Source: Gemmatimonadota bacterium
GTDB lineage: Bacteria > Gemmatimonadota > Gemmatimonadetes > Gemmatimonadales > GWC2-71-9
DNA length: 9,325 bases
Direction of reading: 5' to 3'
Assembly (NCBI GenBank): GCA_029862935.1
Contig: JAOTWK010000114.1
Location: forward strand, 1 to 9,325
Shown here: piece by piece, positions 5,676 through 9,325 of the stretch
Layout: the number at the start of each line of letters is the position of its first letter
Position numbering within the stretch: position 1 is the stretch's first letter
Notes under the pieces: generated by a model
The model's input: the letters and a program-made list of their open reading frames with translations, nothing else
The model's database searches: none
Told to the model about the DNA's origin: nothing
Position numbers and translations under genes: made by a program

Positions 5676-6845
5676 TCACGTACCGATCAGGATCCTCATC
5701 AAATGAGCGACACCGAACCCGATGTAGTTGCCAACCGCGTACCCGACGAGTCCTACCGCCACGCCTGGGAGCAGCCGGTCTGCGTAGCCCCTCGCGGTTG
5801 CCAGCGCCATGGCGGACGCCGGACCGCCCACATTGGCCTGCGACGCGACGGCGAGTGTCGGCAGATCGAGCCGCAGCACCCGACCGCCCCCGAAAAGTAA
5901 CAACCCATGCACGAGCACAACGAGCACCGTGAAGTAGAACACGGCCGGGCCAACCCGCAGGATTTCGGAGACCACCGATTGAGCGCCGAGGCTCGCAAGG
6001 AAGAGATGTAACAGGTAATTGCCCAAAACTGGGCCGGCGCTCAGCGATTTCACTGCCGGGACCTGGGCAGCGATCAAGGCGATCGTGGTAAGCCACAGGA
6101 CCTGCGGAATCCCAGTGGTCCGGGCAGCAAGCACTCCGGAGACCCACACCGCGCCAGCTGCCAGCAGGCTGAGCAGCGCAAACTCCTTGAGGGAAAGAGG
6201 CCCGCGACTCGACGCGAACTGGTTTACACGGGAGTCGGGCGCCGGAGCAGCTTCCGGCCGCATGCCCTTGCCCCCCTCGCCGTCGGGACCCGGGGATACA
6301 CGTGGCCACAACGGTGCCAGTACCACGGGAGCTGCAATGCACGCCACCATCCACACAGCCGTGGTGACGTTGTCCGCCGCGACGGCGGCGCTGAAGATGT
6401 CCGGGTCTGTCTCGAGCGCCCGGCCCACGGAGACCATGTTGACGCCGCCACCGATGTAGGTGCCGGCATATTGCCCGGCAAGCTTCCAGGTTTCCGGGCC
6501 GATGGCGGAGCTGGCCAAGAACCCACCTCCCACGGCGCCAATCGTGGTGCCGACCGCTCCCAACCCGAACGCCGCGAGCATGCGTGGACCTGCCTGCAGC
6601 ACCGACCGCACATCGACGCCGAGCAGGACGAGCGCGATGCCAAGATTGACTCCCAGTCCACCCAACACGTCGTACGTCTCGGAGCGCAACGGGAGCACGC
6701 CCGAATTGGAAAGCACGCCCGCGAGCACGATGGCCACGAGCACCGATCCCAAGGTTCGCGCCGCGGCAAATCGCTTCTCGAGCTCGATCGAGATGACGAC
6801 GACAAGTGCTAGTGTGAGGAAGACCGGTAGTGGCGCGCTGATCAC
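5676..6845 (-). CDS. DUF819 family integral membrane protein (YjcL-like)
   Basis: This 389-residue membrane protein has about ten predicted helices and belongs to DUF819, an uncharacterised transporter-like family. Features seen include the glycine-rich TYIGGGVNMVSVGRAL, AAVAADNVTTAVWM, and late in the protein SQANVGGPASAMALATARG. These two halves look like inverted repeats around a polar, proline-rich loop at about residues 185-215. The family is usually 370-420 residues, so this copy is full length. The start is GTG at 6845, which overlaps the patatin stop as GTGA (4 nt), indicating translational coupling. No better start lies downstream, because the first helix begins at residue 4. No clear Shine-Dalgarno sequence is visible. 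Substrate is unknown. Confidence 0.9.
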   Translation of the reverse strand: MISAPLPVFLTLALVVVISIELEKRFAAARTLGSVLVAIVLAGVLSNSGVLPLRSETYDVLGGLGVNLGIALVLLGVDVRSVLQAGPRMLAAFGLGAVGTTIGAVGGGFLASSAIGPETWKLAGQYAGTYIGGGVNMVSVGRALETDPDIFSAAVAADNVTTAVWMVACIAAPVVLAPLWPRVSPGPDGEGGKGMRPEAAPAPDSRVNQFASSRGPLSLKEFALLSLLAAGAVWVSGVLAARTTGIPQVLWLTTIALIAAQVPAVKSLSAGPVLGNYLLHLFLASLGAQSVVSEILRVGPAVFYFTVLVVLVHGLLLFGGGRVLRLDLPTLAVASQANVGGPASAMALATARGYADRLLPGVAVGLVGYAVGNYIGFGVAHLMRILIGT

Positions 6846-7714
6846 TCGGCCGCTTTCTGTGGAGCGTGCGTATTGTCTGGTTCAGCGACCAGACCCGACG
6901 ACCGCAGGGCAATGACGGCTACCCTGTACCCATCTTCGATGTACCGTACGGCGCTCCCGACATCAAAGGTTGCGCCCCGCTCCACCGCCGGCTCCACCAG
7001 GATCAGCGGCACCGATTTGTCCCGCCACCGTGCTATTTCCCGATCCGTTTGCGCCGCCATGAGCGTGCGCATGGCCATGTTGTGCGCCCGGAGGAGTGGC
7101 AGTGTGTCGTCACTCGCGTCTCCAGACTGCGCCGCAAAGGAGGGACCCACCCGAACGGCGAACACCGCGTCCGGATCGAACTGCCCAGCCACGTCGAGCG
7201 GCAGCACCGTACGGAGCCCACCATCGGCCAGAACACGGCCACCGATCTTCACGGGCGGATAGAGCACCGGCAGCGAACACGAAGCCAGCAGGGCGTCCAC
7301 CAGCGGTACGCCCTCGTCACCTCCGGCGCCAAGCAACACGAGGTCGCCGCGGTCCGTGTCGACGGCCGTCACTGTCAGCGGAACCCTAAGGTCGGCGAAG
7401 CGCGTGGCCGGCACCAAGCGCCGGATCGTCTGCTTCAGCCGACGACCCGATAACAGATTTCGGGCATAGGGCCCTTTCAGCAGCGTGGCCGACGGACCCG
7501 CCACATCACGGCGCGAGATCGAGAGCATCCGCCGCAGCGCCTCATCATGACTCAGGCCTCCCGCGAAGCATGCTGCGACCACAGCGCCCATCGAGGTCCC
7601 CACGTAACGCGCCGGACGAAGACCGGCTTCCTCCATCGCGCGGTGCGCGCCAACGTGAGCAGCCGATTTCGCTCCTCCACCACTCAACACGCAGGCGAGT
7701 CGACGAATTTCCAT
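6842..7714 (-). CDS. Patatin-like phospholipase family protein
   Basis: This 290-residue alpha/beta hydrolase of the bacterial patatin family (RssA/YchK-like size) is predicted to hydrolyse acyl esters of lipids. Its Ser-Asp dyad is visible: the nucleophile Ser41 in GTSMG and Asp164 in DGG. The oxyanion loop is GGGAKSAAHVG at 12-22; most relatives have Gly where Ser17 stands. The helix after the nucleophile and the SCSLPVLYPPVKIGGRVLADGG block (in two parts SCSLPVLYPP and IGGRVLADGG) are typical. There is no signal peptide or membrane helix, so a cytoplasmic location is likely. The ATG at 7714 directly follows the thioesterase stop TGA, with AGAGG 6 nt upstream. Its own stop overlaps the DUF819 start. 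The three genes are thus translationally linked. Natural substrate unknown. Confidence 0.92.
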   Translation of the reverse strand: MEIRRLACVLSGGGAKSAAHVGAHRAMEEAGLRPARYVGTSMGAVVAACFAGGLSHDEALRRMLSISRRDVAGPSATLLKGPYARNLLSGRRLKQTIRRLVPATRFADLRVPLTVTAVDTDRGDLVLLGAGGDEGVPLVDALLASCSLPVLYPPVKIGGRVLADGGLRTVLPLDVAGQFDPDAVFAVRVGPSFAAQSGDASDDTLPLLRAHNMAMRTLMAAQTDREIARWRDKSVPLILVEPAVERGATFDVGSAVRYIEDGYRVAVIALRSSGLVAEPDNTHAPQKAAE

Positions 7715-8203
7715 TCAGGACCTCTCGGCCTTTCGCTGCTCGACCCGGAACGTCCGCCGCGTTTGAGCAGCCTGAAAGCGACGTCGCTCTTCATCGGTCT
7801 CCGGAACGATCGGCCCGACCGGACGTGGTCGCTCGTGTTCGTCGATGGCCACGAATGTGAGGTAGCAGCTATTGGTATGCCGACGCGTGCCAGATGCGAT
7901 GTCTTCGGCTTCGATCCGCACACCCACTTCCATGGACGTCCGCCCGACGTAGTTCACGGTGGCCCTGGCGACGACCAATTCGCCGACGTGAATCGGCTCC
8001 CGGAATTCGACCTGGTCCACCGAGACCGTCACGCACGGACCGCCTGCATGCCGAATGGCCGCGACGGCCGCTGCCCGATCGACGAGCGAGAGGATGACGC
8101 CCCCGAACACGTTGCCCAGCGAGTTGGCCATGTTCGGCATCATCAACTCGGTCATCGTGGTCTCGGAGTAGCTGACCGGTTTCGCTGTGAGATCTGCAGA
8201 CAT
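7715..8203 (-). CDS. Acyl-CoA thioesterase, hotdog fold (YciA/ACOT type)
   Basis: This 162-residue single-domain hotdog thioesterase is expected to hydrolyse acyl-CoA to free acid and CoA in the cytoplasm. The active-site segment is MPNMANSLGNVFGGVIL at 22-38 followed by Asp42 in SLVDRAA, matching the N-x2-G-x2-FGG-x7-D pattern of the YciA/BACH group. The strands CVTVSVDQVEFREPIHVGE and VARATVNYVGRTSMEVGV fit the family beta-sheet. The C-terminal 25 residues are charged and likely an exposed helix. The start ATG at 8203 has GGGGA at 8215-8211, 7 nt upstream; those bases belong to the end of a heptamer repeat array. It follows nadE after a 56-bp gap and is followed without gap by the patatin gene. 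Chain-length preference cannot be read from sequence. Confidence 0.92.
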   Translation of the reverse strand: MSADLTAKPVSYSETTMTELMMPNMANSLGNVFGGVILSLVDRAAAVAAIRHAGGPCVTVSVDQVEFREPIHVGELVVARATVNYVGRTSMEVGVRIEAEDIASGTRRHTNSCYLTFVAIDEHERPRPVGPIVPETDEERRRFQAAQTRRTFRVEQRKAERS

Positions 8204-8207
8204 GAAT

Positions 8208-8256
8208 CGATCCCCTATTCCAGACTCCTTATCCCTTGTCCCCTATCCCTTGTCCC
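8208..8256 (-). repeat. Seven-unit heptamer array between nadE and the thioesterase gene
   Basis: In the coding direction, directly after the nadE stops (TAG then TGA in frame), seven 7-nt units run without a break. They are GGGACAA, GGGATAG, GGGACAA, GGGATAA, then the weaker GGAGTCT, GGAATAG and GGGATCG. The first four give four G runs separated by 3 or 4 nt, which meets the usual pattern for an intramolecular G-quadruplex. The last units supply the ribosome binding site of the thioesterase gene. The array fills almost the whole 56-bp gap. Confidence 0.85.
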
Positions 8257-8259
8257 TCA

Positions 8260-9325
8260 CTAATAGTCCACCGGTCTCAAATAGCTCTCTCCAATGGTTG
8301 TACTGCTGAGCATCGCCACGGTCGGGAGACGACGCTTCCAATGGGTCGCGTGCAGCCGCTTACTCACGAGATCGACTTGATCATTGTCGAACCCCATGGT
8401 CGCGATCCGCGCTGGCGGCAGGCCACGCAACAACCAGTGGAGGATACGATCAGCGCGATCGTACGAGATTCCGAGATCGCTCTCGTCAGTCTGCCCCTGA
8501 ATCAGGTCTGCACTTGCCGGTTTTGACACGATTTCCTCGGGCAAGCCGAGGTGCACCGCAAGCTGGATGACCTGCGTCTTGAAGAGATCGCCGAGTGGGT
8601 TGACTGGGGGCGCGTCATCACCGTGCCAGGTGAAATACCCCATCAGTCGCTCTGTCTTGTTTCCTGTACCGAGTGGCAACGCACCATGCTTGGCCGAGAG
8701 ATCGAACAGGGTCACCATGCGCAGCCGGGCCATGACGTTGCCACGCCGCGTCGGATCGGCATCCGGGTCGGCCGCCTCGAGGTACGCATCCACCGCTCCC
8801 GAGATGTCCACGGTGATGAGCTCGATACCCAAACTCGATGCCAGCTGCTCCGCGTGAGCGAGGCTGTCGGCGCTCGACGTGCGATACGGCATTCGTACGC
8901 CGATCACGTGCTCGGGTCCGAGGGCTCGCGTTGCGAGCGCTGCCGTCACTGAGCTGTCGACGCCACCCGACAGCCCGACGATGCCCGCTGTGAACCCGCG
9001 ACGTCGCACCACCTCGTCCTGGAGGAACGCGACGAGCCACCGTTCCGTGAGCTCCGGATCGAGTATGAGCGGATCTTCCCGATCCGGCGATGCGACGACC
9101 GTTGCAGCCGCCGCAATCGGCGGTTCCGCGATCCCAACACCGGTTTCGCTGAGGTCGGGCGCGACCGGAGACGGGGTGATCTGCCGCGACTCCAGCAAGT
9201 TCAGAAATTGTGTCTCCAGATCGGCGAGTAGCGGCTGCTCGAATCGGGCCCGGGTGATTTCGTCATGCTCGAGCGTTGCCGTCAACAGCGCCTCCTCGAA
9301 CAACGGTCCTCTCACGACGACCTCA
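8260..9325 (-). CDS. nadE: Glutamine-dependent NAD+ synthetase, partial (5' end beyond right edge)
   Basis: This enzyme forms NAD+ from nicotinic acid adenine dinucleotide, ATP and glutamine-derived ammonia, the last step of NAD synthesis. About 355 C-terminal residues are visible. The frame stays open to the window edge, and GTG at 9315 is not the true start. The first visible residues, EVVVRGPLFEEALL to RFEQPLLADL, look like the end of the N-terminal nitrilase-type glutaminase domain, so the full protein is probably two-domain and over 500 residues. The synthetase domain shows the PP-loop LSGGVDSS (about 8950-8973), GTGNKTERLMGYFT, GDLFKTQVIQLA, SADLIQGQTDE and DLGISYDRAD. A linker of about 40 Ala/Pro-rich residues (roughly 9070-9190) joins the domains. 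The catalytic glutaminase residues lie outside the window. The gene ends in tandem stops TAG and TGA followed at once by heptamer repeats. Confidence 0.94.
   Translation of the reverse strand, partial: EVVVRGPLFEEALLTATLEHDEITRARFEQPLLADLETQFLNLLESRQITPSPVAPDLSETGVGIAEPPIAAAATVVASPDREDPLILDPELTERWLVAFLQDEVVRRRGFTAGIVGLSGGVDSSVTAALATRALGPEHVIGVRMPYRTSSADSLAHAEQLASSLGIELITVDISGAVDAYLEAADPDADPTRRGNVMARLRMVTLFDLSAKHGALPLGTGNKTERLMGYFTWHGDDAPPVNPLGDLFKTQVIQLAVHLGLPEEIVSKPASADLIQGQTDESDLGISYDRADRILHWLLRGLPPARIATMGFDNDQVDLVSKRLHATHWKRRLPTVAMLSSTTIGESYLRPVDY

Noticed and set aside
5641..6912. Minus-strand open frame of 423 codons overlapping the DUF819 gene
   Set aside because: It is low-complexity Arg/Gly/Ala sequence in an alternative frame. 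DUF819 family motifs are in the other frame.
8208..8256. Heptamer array considered as a CRISPR array or phage attachment site
   Set aside because: There are no spacers, the unit is only 7 nt, and there are no cas, integrase or other mobile genes nearby.

Overview
This GC-rich window (clearly above 60% by eye) reads as a chromosomal segment of a diderm bacterium. The Mla-type lipid transport genes imply an outer membrane. The gene set and the many short G-rich tandem repeats between genes would suit Gemmatimonadota or a related phylum. That placement is inference from general familiarity, and nothing in the window proves it. I see no phage, insertion sequence, CRISPR array, origin or toxin-antitoxin module.

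Layout. All genes lie on the minus strand except mutY. Read in the direction of transcription (right to left), the window opens with the 3' part of a glutamine-dependent NAD+ synthetase gene that runs off the right edge. It is followed by a tightly packed series: a hotdog acyl-CoA thioesterase, a patatin-like phospholipase, a DUF819 membrane protein, a DUF2203 protein, a small four-helix membrane protein and the MlaE permease. Several junctions there abut or overlap by 4 nt. A plus-strand mutY then separates mlaE from mlaF and mlaD. After mlaD come ribonuclease Z, a terminator-like hairpin, tRNA-Ala(CGC) and the 5' part of tRNA-Gln(CUG), cut by the left edge.

How it fits together. MlaE, MlaF and MlaD form an inner-membrane phospholipid-transport ABC complex. 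The patatin and thioesterase genes upstream suggest a loose membrane-lipid turnover theme. Ribonuclease Z makes the 3' ends of tRNAs that lack an encoded CCA, and the tRNA-Ala next to it is such a tRNA.

The most unusual material is not a gene. A 7-nt repeat, roughly GGGAYAN, sits within a few bases of the stop codons of mlaD, mlaE and nadE, always in the same orientation relative to the gene. An 8-nt repeat, roughly GGYMRGGC, lies in two other gaps and appears to have entered the mutY coding sequence. The protein-coding genes otherwise belong to recognisable families. I found no convincing new multi-gene system.
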